20,081 nucleotides of DNA from Basidiobolus ranarum (Eukaryota > Basidiobolomycota > Basidiobolomycetes > Basidiobolales): the NCBI GenBank assembly GCA_040143965.1, contig JASJQH010007110.1:1-20081 (forward strand), in the 5' to 3' direction. A program made the position numbers and the translations under genes. Positions 1 to 10,085 of this stretch are shown in pieces. The stretch's first letter is position 1. The number at the start of each line of letters is the position of its first letter. The notes under the pieces are model-generated. The model was not told where the DNA came from, did no database searches, and saw nothing but the letters and a program-made list of their open reading frames with translations.

Positions 1-1118
1 GTTATTTCTAAAGTGCGCTTAATACGGAGCTTTGTTACCATACAGTTGCAGATAATTCACTGAGTTAACCGGCTCCCACTTGCTCGACAAATGACTCTTC
101 GGTTTCTGTCCATTGTAACCACGTACTGTACTTATCAGTATACAAGTGGTGGCAGAGATTCGGGAAATATATGCAAAACGATAATTGTTCAAACCCTTGA
201 GGAAATAAATATAAAGATTGTTAAGCGCCGCCAATGGCGATCTATAAAAGCAAGTATGGATTATGCTTAATCCAGTAATTTGCAATAGGGCTTATATACA
301 GCAGAAATAGAATAAGCAATGTTCTGTATCATCGTCCAATTATGGTCTCAAAGTTTTATTGAAAAATAATGACTTGATCAACCAAGACTATGTATATATA
401 CATAGACGATGACAATCCAAGTGAATTCCCATTGGTAAGTGATTGAAGACAACTGAAGGTATTTAGAAAAATACAAAGCTCTCTGATTGTATATGGTATT
501 GACGTTTAAGACATTGATGGAAATGATAAGCGTACAATCAAGGCATACGTCAGGAGGGTAAAAAACATCGATAAAGTATAAAGTCTGACTATTTCCTCAC
601 ACTTTCGAGCAATAAGTAATATTTACAAAGCCTCTAGAACCCAACATAAAGATATTGCAAAAAAGTAATGGACTGCTTAAGGGCCATGTTGATGCTTTAT
701 GGTGCCTCTGAGTCTATGGAAGTGCCATAAAGAGCATGGTCAGTCGAAAAGATTACCTCTATGTGTATGTTGATATATTATAGTTGCGCACTTATACATT
801 CAAACTCATCATAAACTCCCCAACTTTCATAGTACCATAAAAACACAGCATTGCTGTGAGAATACTTTATTTGCAAAGTAGGTATAAGTTAGTTATTTTT
901 AATATTTGAAGTAATATGGGTCTATTTTGAGTCATGAGTATTGATACAGCATTTTATTCTTTTGCCAGAACATGGTAAAAATGGAGAAGCATGTGCAAAT
1001 CAGTCCAGAAGTATAGTGCAAATTTCCAATAATCCAACAATATTGAATCATTTCCTTCACCACATATTTCCCAGTCATATTCAAGATATATGTTATATAG
1101 CAACAATAATAGTCAAAC
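1..1118. other. gene-free stretch at left edge
   Basis: I see no supported gene here. An 88-codon frame on the minus strand (19-285) has no ATG start and no recognisable motif. The sequence is AT-rich and looks like spacer DNA. The only structure I can support is a stem-loop at 682-741, listed separately. Confidence 0.5.
682..741. repeat. imperfect hairpin
   Basis: GCCATG..GCTTTATGGTGC on the left arm (about 682-705) pairs with the complement of GTGCCATAAAGAGCATGGTC on the right arm (about 722-741). A few unpaired bases interrupt the stem and the loop is short. Nothing around it indicates a function; it could be the relic of a small foldback element or a chance structure. Confidence 0.4.
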
Positions 1119-1496
1119 TTGTTGAAATTAGCATTGCCTAAGCAACTATATAGTTATATATAGCTTAGTACTTAGTTATCCTATATTGAGCTAAGAGATC
1201 TCTCACTATTCTCAAGAGGAATTTGCTTAACAGTTTCAGATATATGAATTTTTCAAACTTGTGCTAGAAGCCCCAAACTTTGAACACATGTTCCTGGGAC
1301 CTTCCTAAACACACTCTACACATAGTTTGCTTACATCTTGACAAAACTATAATTTCAACTTTCAATGCAATAAAGCAATAAGTGGAAACCACCAATTTTC
1401 TAATTCTCTGAACCACTTCCAACAGACTCCCAAATACTTTAACAATTACTAAGCTATATATGACTATAGATGTTTAGGCTATGCTATTTACAACAA
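1119..1496 (+). mobile_element. MITE-like repeat, copy 1
   Basis: This is a roughly 378-bp non-coding unit with terminal inverted repeats of about 45 bp. The left end reads TTGTTGAAATTAGCATTGCC. The reverse complement of the right end reads TTGTTGTAAATAGCATAGCC. Both continue into a matching CTATA..ATATAGCTTAGTA block. The interior recurs in inverted orientation at 1676-2155 and in direct orientation at 4561-4888, so the unit is dispersed. No transposase frame is visible, which fits a small non-autonomous DNA element. I could not find a convincing target-site duplication, so the superfamily stays open. Copies differ by many substitutions and small indels, implying old insertions. Confidence 0.72.
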
Positions 1497-1675
1497 ATAA
1501 TGCCTGCAAAAATAGAACTTTTACTAAATTATGAAGGAAGAGGGTTACACTGAGGATGACAAATGTAAAGCTATATCTTAGATCGTCATAACAGCTAAAA
1601 TCAGGAATATTGAATTTGCTATGAATTTGAAATCTTGGAGCTACATTAATCTTGAAAACAATAGTTCCTAATGAC

Positions 1676-2155
1676 TTGGTGTATATAGTGCCATTACACA
1701 TCTATACTATATTAAGCTATTACTTGTCAATTGGTGGTGTATAGGAAAATGGAAAAAATATGCTCTACTTTATCACTTTATTGAGTTTAATTAGGCCTAG
1801 TATCTGTTGAAGGATTTGGGAGCCTGTTAGAAGTGGTTTGGAGAATTAGAGAAATTGGTGGTTTTCACTTATTGATTTATTTAGTAGAAAGTTGACATTT
1901 ATAGTTTTGTCCCGATGTAGACAAGCTAATGTGTAGAATGTGCTGAAAAAGGTCCTGGAAACATGTGTGCATAGTTTGGGGCTTCTAACACAAGTTTGAA
2001 AAATCTATATATCTGACAACTTCCAAGTTGGTAAAAATATAATATAAGTAAATTCCTCATGAGAATAATGGGTAATATCTTGGTTCAATATAAGATAACG
2101 AAGTACTAAGCTATATATGACTATATAGGTGCTAAGGCAATGCTAATTTCAACAA
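1676..2155 (-). mobile_element. MITE-like repeat, copy 2 (inverted)
   Basis: This is the same family as 1119-1496, in the opposite orientation. The right end (GCAATGCTAATTTCAACAA) is the reverse complement of the left end of copy 1. The left end (TTGGTGTATATAG) is a diverged match to its other terminus. It carries about 80 bp of extra sequence near the left end (about 1723-1800) that copy 1 lacks. It shares an internal block around AACTTCCAAGTTGGTAAAAA with copy 3 but not with copy 1, so copies 2 and 3 look closer to each other. Copies 1 and 2 lie about 180 bp apart and could fold into a long hairpin. Confidence 0.7.
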
Positions 2156-2805
2156 TTTCAGCAGTTATCCCTTAATAATAATTAAACTTTTGTGGGTACA
2201 TTTTTGTTTGTAAAGAATCTAATTTCTTGCTGCTCCAATATGCTCCTGAAAATCAAGCAACATTCAGAGTACATAGTATATTCCTGATTCTTCTTTTCAC
2301 AGTAACAACTATCTCTGGGCTTCAATGAAGCCTACAAAGAAGATTAGGTAAAAGCCTGAGAAAATTCACTTTTGGAAAACTATATTCCTAGAAACATCGT
2401 GCATATAATACCCATACTTAATAATCAAAATACAAAGCCCATCATTTGGATACTTCTATTTCAGTGATAATATTTGATGAAGAAAAACTACTTTAAATTT
2501 GGTAAACTCTCAGTAAAACCCAGCTATATTAATCCAAAGTTACTTGAACATATCGAAAATTTGAAGAACCATTGAGTTGAATAATATATAGCAAGAATAA
2601 AAGATTGGTTCAAATCTCATAACCAAGTAGGATAAATTTAGGATTTGTAGAGTAAATAGTTGGATGGATCATTTCGAAACCAGTATACATAAATGCACGT
2701 ATTAAATCGGATGAATTGACAATTTTTTCTAAGCAAATGATCAACTTATTACAATGTAATAATTCATCAGCAAGTTCCAAGATTCCCATAATACTTTCTT
2801 GGAAT
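2156..2805. other. AT-rich spacer, no gene seen
   Basis: No convincing ORF, RNA gene or repeat is seen. The sequence from about 2605 has a TTCAAAT core like a tRNA T-loop, but the flanking arms do not pair. The stretch abuts the 3' end of the unassigned minus-strand ORF at 2806-3180 and may hold its 3' untranslated region. Confidence 0.5.
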
Positions 2806-3180
2806 TCATTTCCCCCCCCAATATTCGTAAACAGGAGGTTTAAGAAACATACTACCCGTTAAAATAAATCCTACCCATTGGCAAACTGAACGGTCAGCTA
2901 GTTTCCCTGAAGAGAGTCCCAACACTGCTGATATATTCGGAAGTGAACTCGAGGATTGTATTAATAAATCGGCCGCAAAGTTCGAGGCACTTACCAGACT
3001 CCGATCCAACTCCAAAAACTCCTCACCACCACCACCACCCGTTTCCACCATTGAAGGAACGTCAAAAATACCACGTGGCCTTTTTACCCATGGTATAGTA
3101 ATAGTTTTCTTTACGATTCGAAGAAGCGCGATACAAAGTACAAATAGCAAGGCAGCTTCTACTTGATTCGTAGAAAACAT
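2806..3180 (-). CDS. hypothetical small membrane protein
   Basis: This is an unidentified 124-codon ORF with an ATG start and an end in PVYEYWGGK. Residues about 8-23 (AALLFVLCIALLRIV) form a likely membrane segment followed by a basic stretch (KK..WVKRPR), which would place the chain after it in the cytosol or matrix. A run of five glycines follows near residue 48. A second, weaker hydrophobic stretch (WVGFILTGSMFL) lies near the C terminus. Codon use looks coding and the frame is less AT-rich than its flanks. A perfect-looking donor, CTG|GTAAGT, sits inside the frame near 2993, so the gene could be spliced there. However, the frame stays open beyond it and the acceptors I tried gave early stops. 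I recognise no family. It could be a real gene, an exon of a longer gene or a chance ORF. Confidence 0.35.
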   Translation of the reverse strand: MFSTNQVEAALLFVLCIALLRIVKKTITIPWVKRPRGIFDVPSMVETGGGGGEEFLELDRSLVSASNFAADLLIQSSSSLPNISAVLGLSSGKLADRSVCQWVGFILTGSMFLKPPVYEYWGGK

Positions 3181-4560
3181 CTTCAGGTATATTTTGACTC
3201 GTATCCTGAGTTGACACTAACATCTCAGAACTTATATTATAAGTAACCATTACGGAGTTCGATTAAAGGTTGAAAAACGAGTGCACAGCCCGAGGAAGAC
3301 TGTAGTGGGTAGTTTCGTTTGGTCGTAGGGATACTAAACACTATCACTACTGCTTTTGGAAAGCTTTGGTTTAGAGCCCTTGCTGTAGATGGAAGAGGAG
3401 GAGAAAAGAAGTATCACCAAAAACTGTGCCAGCGCGCCTTTCAATAAGTTGATAATCCTGTTCTGGATTACCAAAAAGTGTAAAATAGAGGGTTGAACCT
3501 GGTAACTGGTTGATCAGAGAAGTCGGTAATGGATTTCGAAAATATTTAAAGGAGAAAGTCGAGTATTGTCAAACCAAGTTCTTATAGAGCGGAGTATACT
3601 ATGGGCTATGGGAATTTCGTGAACGAGAAAGCAATGAAGATGTGTGAATGATGTAGATAGCCTATAATGCGGAATGCCCTACTACCTAAATTTATAAAAG
3701 TGCATTAACAAAGAAAGCCGATGTTTTCCTTAGACTCCGAAAAGCATGCCATGTAGCATGGCCTAATCATAATTAATATCCTCAAGCTTATTGTCTGATG
3801 CGTTTGAACATATTTATTGCACTTTGTCTCAGTTAGATCTTTAATCCCATCATACAAACCAAGCCTCTTGATTGGCTTACGGAATACATCCAGCTTTGTG
3901 GCTATTTTAATCTAGTGACGAGCTAGTGGTTGAGAGACATTCGTAAAGACCTAGCCAAGAGGCAGCATCTGTGGCGAAGCAATGTCTATTGTAGTACATA
4001 ACCAACACTCAATAAAACCATCCAGCTCTATCCAGTTATTCGATCAACCTCTCGACAAAGACGTATCCTAGCGAGAGTGATGGAGAAGACATCTCTAACG
4101 GCTGTTCGACATTCAAAACATTGCTGAATATCAAGAAGCGCGATGTGTCCCACCGCAACTGAAACCCACCAGATCTTGGTCTCTATTTGGGTTGGTCACA
4201 ACCACTACGATCCCGGAGTTGAATGCGAGTTAGCCTTTGCTGCTCCAAATAGCGTATCTTGCTCTCTTGAATAGGTTGTCACTTAAATCACGAGCTCATT
4301 TATTCAACTGGAAAAACCTCGCTGTATTCGGGGACCATATGAAACAGGGTGCCGAGCAATATGGCAGGCATATGCTCAACAGCATCCCACATGACCATGT
4401 ATGTTTGTCAACATCTACTTTTGACAGATTTATAGAAAGCCACCAATCATAAGTATATGAATTGATACCATGAATGTTCTAGGAAGTCCTGCCTTTGGCT
4501 GCCAATATTGTTGACAACAATCCTTAGCTACTTAGATCATACTGGAAACCATCCTGTATC
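3181..4560. other. spacer with no recognised gene
   Basis: Only short frames are present, for example a 71-codon one at 4237-4452 on the plus strand without a clear ATG or known motif. Near 3745-3761 a small inverted repeat, GCCATG..CATGGC, is seen. Nothing here supports a gene call. The part next to 3180 may contain the promoter of the minus-strand ORF at 2806-3180. Confidence 0.45.
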
Positions 4561-4888
4561 TGTTGAAATTAGCATTACCTAAACACCTATAAAGTCATAT
4601 ATAGTTTAGTACTTAGTTATCTTATAATTTACTGAGATATTATCCATTATTCTCATAAGGAATTTACTTAGAATATTTTTACCAACTTAGAAGTTCTCAG
4701 ATATATAGATTTTTCAAAGAAGCCCCACACTTTGCATACATGTTCCTGGGACCTTCCTTAACACATTCTACACGTTAGTTTGTTTACATCTTGACAAAAG
4801 TATAAATGTCAACTCAATAAGTGAAAACCACACATTTCTCTAATTCTCCAAACCACTTCCAACAGGCTCCCAAATACTTTAACAGTAT
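4561..4888 (+). mobile_element. MITE-like repeat, copy 3 (one end missing)
   Basis: This copy starts TGTTGAAATTAGCATTACCT and runs parallel to copy 1 through its landmark blocks: AGAAGCCCCA, CATGTTCCTGGGACCTTCC, CTCCAAACCACTTCCAACAG and CCCAAATACTTTAACAG. Similarity stops just after the last block, where copy 1 continues into its right inverted terminus. This copy therefore appears to lack that end, through truncation or because the family has two structural variants. The block shared only with copy 2 (TACCAACTTAGAAGTT) is present. No coding capacity is visible. Confidence 0.68.
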
Positions 4889-5972
4889 CTTCATTTATAA
4901 ATCTCTTCCGGGTACCAGACCAATGGAGAAGCGTTTCTATATTGAGTGTGTAAAGTAGATACATACATGTCTCACCACTTGAGCCGCATTTACCTGTATT
5001 GTGAGAATATTTCAAAATTGAAGATTAGTGGATAGACCGCATCTTTATCTTCAACGGTCGAGGTACCAAGCGGGTACTCAACCTACAAGGCTAGATTCAT
5101 ACACTAATCGCTTCCAATGCCATGCGCAAAGTGGATGGATGCATCATCTGCACCAATTCCCTATATAGCTTCTCAAATGGAAATCTTGATGGCTCACAAG
5201 TGACTTATGATGAGCATTTAACACCAAGGGATTGGCAATATATCAGCTTCAAAAGTCTATTTGATGTGAATCTGAAATAGTTGCAGACGAAGTTTTAATA
5301 AGTGGATACAACAAGATTCTTTTATGCAACCATCCGCTACTACTCCAGTGATGCTACAAAGTCGTAGGCTTTAAAGTCAAATGATCCTTCAAAGTCTTTA
5401 TCTCAAGTCATAGCAATATAAATCTAATACATACCCTCTGTCTAGTAATGTGAGTGTATAGAGGAAACTAGTGTGGCATACCTAGGGGGAAACCAACATG
5501 CTAGTGTTGCAGCTTCAAACCCTATTTGCGTCCATAAATTCTCAAGTAGCAGGCTACTTTCATGTAAGGATACTGGGATTCTTCCCAATGCATTTTTATA
5601 TACCTTGCTACGTGACCAACCTGCATACAACCTAATCAGATGTAAATGGGCCATTACAGTTAATTATGAATAGGTTGTAGTTAATACAACTTGAGCTGTA
5701 TTTAGATAGATAAATACATGTACATATAATTGTATGTATGTGGAGTTATTTTCCAAGTCTGATTGTTGCTTCTAATCTGGAATGTATCCAAAGATTTGTA
5801 TATTGTAACCTCACCACACTTTACTGGCATGAAGGGCTGTAAGTTACGCAAGAGGTCATGGAATATACTTTCGGCAACCATTTGTTTAGGGCGATATAGC
5901 ACGTAAAAATAAGTAGCATCCGTGGAATGCACATACACAAACTAACCATGGTACCCTTCACTTTTATGAAAT
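4889..5972. other. spacer with weak coding traces
   Basis: No gene can be named. Several short frames look somewhat protein-like. One lies on the plus strand at about 5098-5280. Another is on the minus strand at 5702-5938 and has an internal ATG that would give about 59 residues. A pair of overlapping frames on both strands covers 5442-5673. None has a recognisable domain or a splice pattern joining it to a neighbour. They could be chance ORFs or remains of an unidentified gene. Confidence 0.4.
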
Positions 5973-5978
5973 TTTATT
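5973..5978 (-). terminator. possible polyadenylation signal of the citrate synthase gene
   Basis: The minus strand reads AATAAA here, about 200 nt past the citrate synthase stop codon. It is the nearest canonical hexamer I noticed in that direction, but it could be a chance match in AT-rich DNA. Confidence 0.35.
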
Positions 5979-6180
5979 GAATAAACTACTTAGTGAGTTA
6001 TTGATTTACATTGAATTATCGGTCAACTCAAGAGACTGATGCAAAATACCAGAAACTTGAAGTAATTTGCGAAATGGTTAGGTAACTAAATGAATGGGTA
6101 AATATATGGCTACATAGCCAAATGAATGGAACAATTGAAGTTATGTGGTTCTATTAGTGATGTGGATATCGTGGGGGAAT

Positions 6181-7761
6181 TTACAAGGCAGCAGAAGCGG
6201 ACTTGGGTTCTTCCTTGGTATCAAAGAGATCCTTGATGTTCTCGGTACTCAAAGACTTGGGACGTTCAATGGACATGCCCAAGGCACGATCCCAAATAAG
6301 TTGAGAAAGGACACCGAGACCACGGGAAACACCGAAGAGAACAGTGTAGAAGTCCTGTTCAACAAGACCGTAATGTTGGAGGAGAACACCGGAGTGAGCA
6401 TCAACATTAGGCCATGGGTTCTTGGTCTTACCGTGTTCAGTGAGAACATCGGGAACAATCTTGTACAATTGGCTGACAAGCTTGAACATAGGATCAGTAG
6501 GTAAATGCTTCAAGGCAAACTCACGTTGGCAAGCATAACGAGGATCAGTTTTACGAAGAACAGCATGTCCGTAACCTGGGACAACACGTCCAGATTTGAG
6601 GGTCTTCCAGACGTACTCCTTGATGGTTTCATCAGAAACATCAGCAGAACCGAGCTCATCGCGCATCTCCATGATCCAGCGTAAAACTTCTTGGTTGGCA
6701 AGACCGTGAAGGGGACCAGCGAGACCGTTAAGGCCAGAGGCGAAGGAAAGGTAAGGATCAGAAAGAGCGGAACCAACCAAGTGAGTGGTGTGGGCGCTTA
6801 CGTTACCACCTTCATGATCAGTATGAATGGTCAAGTACAAACGCATCAATTCAACGAATTGCTTGTTATCCTTGAAGCCCAATACACTGGCCATGTTGTG
6901 ACCGTAATCAGTGTTGGGGTTAAGGGCAGGGAGTTTACCATCCTTGAAGACATTTTGGTAAATACGACCAGCAATGTTGGGGAGCTTGGCGATCAAATCC
7001 ATGGAATCCTCATAGGTGTATTCCCAGTACTTGGACTTGTGGATACCTTGATGGTAAGCCTTGGCGAAAGCGGATTCGCTTTGGAGAGCAGTGACAGCCA
7101 TGGAGAATTGAGTCATAGGATGAACATGCTTGGGGCAACGATCCAAAAGATCTTCAACAAACTTGGGAATGTCAGCACGGGCAGCCCATTCAGCAGAAAG
7201 TTTGTTAACTTGCTCTTGGGTAGGAATCTCACCAGTAACCAAAAGCCAGAAAAGACCTTCAGGGAGAGGCTCTTGACCACCTGGGGCAGTTGGTAGCTTC
7301 TGTTGGCACTCAGGAATGGTCATACCACGGAAACGAATACCCTCTTCAGGATCCAAAACGGAACCTTCCCAGATAAGGCCCTTGATTCCTCTCATACAAC
7401 CATAAATCATATCAACGGTGACATTACCCAAAACCTTGGAACCATGTTCTTTCTTAATTCTTTTGACTTCTTCTTGCTTTTGAGGAATAAGTTCAGCAAG
7501 ACGCTCTTTCAAACCCTATGGAATCAGACTCAGGTTAGCTTGGAATATGTATACGAGATATCAAATGATAATATTTACAGAGGAAGCAACGGAAGGAGTA
7601 GAGTAACAACGAACGATTCCAACAGTGGTGGCAGCCAACTGACGACGAGCAGAAAGCTAAGGGGAAAAAGAAATGAGAGTAAGTACACAGCTCATCATAC
7701 AATTTATATTGTGACAGGTATGAACCTTGAGGAAAGAGGTGGAAGAGCGGAGAAGAGACAT
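6181..7761 (-). CDS. CIT1: mitochondrial citrate synthase
   Basis: The enzyme condenses acetyl-CoA with oxaloacetate to citrate, the entry step of the TCA cycle in the mitochondrial matrix. I reconstruct three exons, 7761-7726, 7656-7579 and 7515-6181, giving 482 residues. The introns (7725-7657 and 7578-7516) are 69 and 63 nt with GT-AG ends, both in phase 0. The second has a GCTAACC branch-point match. Exon 1 ([12 protein letters not shown]) and exon 2 ([19 protein letters not shown]..) form an arginine- and serine-rich presequence with a likely processing site near RCYS. Exon 3 starts [11 protein letters not shown] and encodes the whole enzyme. Catalytic residues are visible: His308 in [13 protein letters not shown], His355 in [14 protein letters not shown] and Asp410 in [14 protein letters not shown]. 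The C terminus, SASAAL, has no SKL-type peroxisomal signal, which favours the mitochondrial isoform. The ATG has A at -3 and a TATA box lies 70 nt upstream. Confidence 0.97.
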
Positions 7762-7823
7762 GATGAATTAAGCAAAAACCCTTGAGAGTAGTTTCTTGAA
7801 CATTCAGCAATGATATCCATCGA

Positions 7824-7831
7824 CTTTTATA
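7824..7831 (-). promoter_or_regulatory. TATA box of the citrate synthase gene
   Basis: The minus strand reads TATAAAAG, with its first base 70 nt upstream of the citrate synthase ATG. This leaves room for a short 5' leader. A run of A residues on the same strand, just upstream at about 7851-7861, may help keep the promoter open. Motif and spacing are the only evidence. Confidence 0.5.
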
Positions 7832-7861
7832 TTCTCTTCGCAGTGGCCCACCTTTTTTTTT

Positions 7862-10085
7862 TGGTCGATTGCTGAATGCATAGTTTTCAGTAAGTTTGTA
7901 TATTTATTTTATTATTGCCAAAGCTGGGGTGATCTACTCTCCAATGGCAAAATCTTACATTGCCCCAATCATATTGGTTTGTTTATTTTAAATTATACTT
8001 ATCCTTATCGAATCATTGTCGTGGTTGAGAACCGAACTGAACCTTCTATTGGAGCGTGCCAGCATTTCTCAGTTCACCATGAAAGAAAAAGCTTCGGGAT
8101 AGCGTAACCTCATATGTATCAGGAAGTTGACTTCCGAGATTAGCATATTGGTCAGCCTAAGAGGAAGTGACCAGTGATTCTGTGTAACTAAACAAGTGTG
8201 TAATCGCGCAATCATCTTCTTTACAACACCCCACCCAAAAGTGATTCGTTTGAGCCTTTTCAGAAATTACTTCGATTTCAAGTATATTTCCTCGCCTAAT
8301 TGACTTGGCTGTCTTCATCGCTGTAGTAGAGTTTAAATGATAAGCTACTGTGCTCTGCTAAACATGCTTGTTCTCTTGAGCTGCAATGCCCAATATTGAT
8401 AGTATGATGGATATGCTATTTGAAAGTCCTGGTTCCTCTGTACGATCAAGATGATCGATTAATCGATCACCTCAGTAATGTAAACTTCAGGATCAACCTT
8501 ATCTGATTTCATTTACACCCTAACTGTCCAGTTTAATCGTACAAGATAGGATTGAATGGCTGGGCAACGCTCACACATCCCTAGCAACACTTGGTGTTTC
8601 GTAACGCGCGCACACAAACACTGACATTGGAGGTGTATGCCGCCTGTCAAGGCTGCTCAAGAGTCCACCTGGAGCCACGCCTCTATTGGAGAGAAGATTT
8701 CCTTCCAACGCGGCTGCGGCAGTGTGTTACTACGATCCCTAACTCGGATGCCGCTCGGTACAAGAATGAAGCTTCTCCCTCCCACAAAGCCATTTTCAAA
8801 TCAATATCGGAGTCCAAATGATACCACATTGCATATTTGTCTAACTTCCGAAAGTCCGTATCGGACCTTGCCAACACCTGTCAAAGCTTTTAATGACCTC
8901 AGCTCTATCGACCATTGATAATCCCCTTTTTGGCAATCTCGACGTTATCAAGTGTGGGGAGCTTCCAAATTGTGCATTGATCCTTAAACATTTAGCAAGC
9001 GCCAATCGGAGCGCCGTGTTGACACCAAGCAATTACTCGTGATAGTTTGGTGTGTTTAGTCAGCTTCAAACTGCGCTTAATTAAATGTCTTGCGCTTAGG
9101 TTCCATTCACGAACAATCAGTTGACAACCTTGAGCAAAGGTCCAGGTAGCCCTCATTACCATGCTTGGATGCGGCAGTTTGGAGTGGGAGTTTGCGACCA
9201 TGTGAAAATACCTGTACCTGTTGACCAGGTGACAGATTTATCCGAGCATGGAGTACACTGCTAGGACATTTCTCATAGAAATCCCGAGGTTCTCACGTGT
9301 TAAATGATAATGTGCGTTTAGGCACCATTTGATCAGGGTTAGGGTTGAAACTTCCTCCGACCCTCCATTCAGCAGTGCCGAATCATTTATTCCCATGTCA
9401 TTCCTTGGATTACAGTATCTAAGCTCCAACCAATTAAATCCCAATAAGTCTCTGACAGTTAATTTTGCACTAATTTTGATAGAAGTGACAGGGAGATCCT
9501 TAGTATTGTAATGATTAAATTTTCAGTAGTGAAGTACATAATCCGACATTCTACCAGTCAAGTATTGCATCAGAGAAGCTCTACCTACGGGAATTCTCCA
9601 AATCATCAGTAGTACTTGCGTGTGAACAAAACAACATCCCGGAGCATGTCAAACAGGATAAACGCGGTAATTGGGAGATGTTGTGCGTTGCTTTCCTTTT
9701 TGATTTGAGAAAGCTGGCGGATTTGTGAGCATACTGAACGAATACCGCACTGTCAGACCTTCGTAATGCATTATCTCGATTGAAGCATATCATATTAAAG
9801 CTTACCTAAACAAAAACCCTTGGAAATCACGGACTCGGTAACGGCCTCTTCATGACATCGTCTGCAACGTTCCTTCTAAACCATGTTATTTACTTTATAT
9901 ATATCTAGTGTTTGAAATGGATACCTATTGTAATGCAGTCCAGCGTGATGTTCATTCGTTTTTTGAAATATGAATTGGCTTAGTTTAATTCGGACATTAT
10001 ACTTATGTATTGACGATCTACTTTATACAAATTGGTAATGGTGAGCACTTGAGCTAGTTATTTGTGTCAGCTTGCGAAAGAATAG
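7862..10085. other. long spacer, no identified gene
   Basis: No gene can be recognised in these 2.2 kb. CCAAT/ATTGG motifs near 7940-7980 may belong to the upstream region of the citrate synthase gene. A GC-richer patch lies around 8590-8770 with overlapping frames of 76 and 93 codons. Another frame with few interruptions runs through roughly 8880-9510 on the plus strand. These look like decayed coding sequence of unknown origin rather than intact genes, and I cannot assign a family. Confidence 0.45.
8452..8469. repeat. 18-bp perfect palindrome
   Basis: TGATCGATTAATCGATCA is its own reverse complement over all 18 bases. Palindromes of this length can be dimeric protein-binding sites or cores of foldback elements. 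No gene is close enough to give it a clear role. Confidence 0.6.

Noticed and set aside
145-167. TGGTGGCAGAGATTCGGG just after a TACA end resembles a primer-binding site following a long terminal repeat
   Set aside because: Only one possible end is inside the window. There is no matching second repeat, no polypurine tract and no coding remains beside it, so a retroelement fossil cannot be supported.
1474-1701. 75-codon minus-strand frame between the two inverted repeat copies, considered as a transposon protein
   Set aside because: It has no ATG, partly overlaps the repeat termini and shows no transposase motif.
2600-2632. tRNA-like T-loop core GGTTCAAATC
   Set aside because: The flanking five-base arms do not pair, and no acceptor, D or anticodon arms can be found upstream.
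5442-5673. overlapping 66- and 70-codon frames on opposite strands
   Set aside because: Neither has a recognisable motif, splice context or promoter. Overlap of this size on both strands is common by chance.
6691-7296. 201-codon open frame on the plus strand
   Set aside because: It lies wholly antisense to the catalytic part of citrate synthase and is a shadow of that gene's codon bias. The translation resembles no protein.
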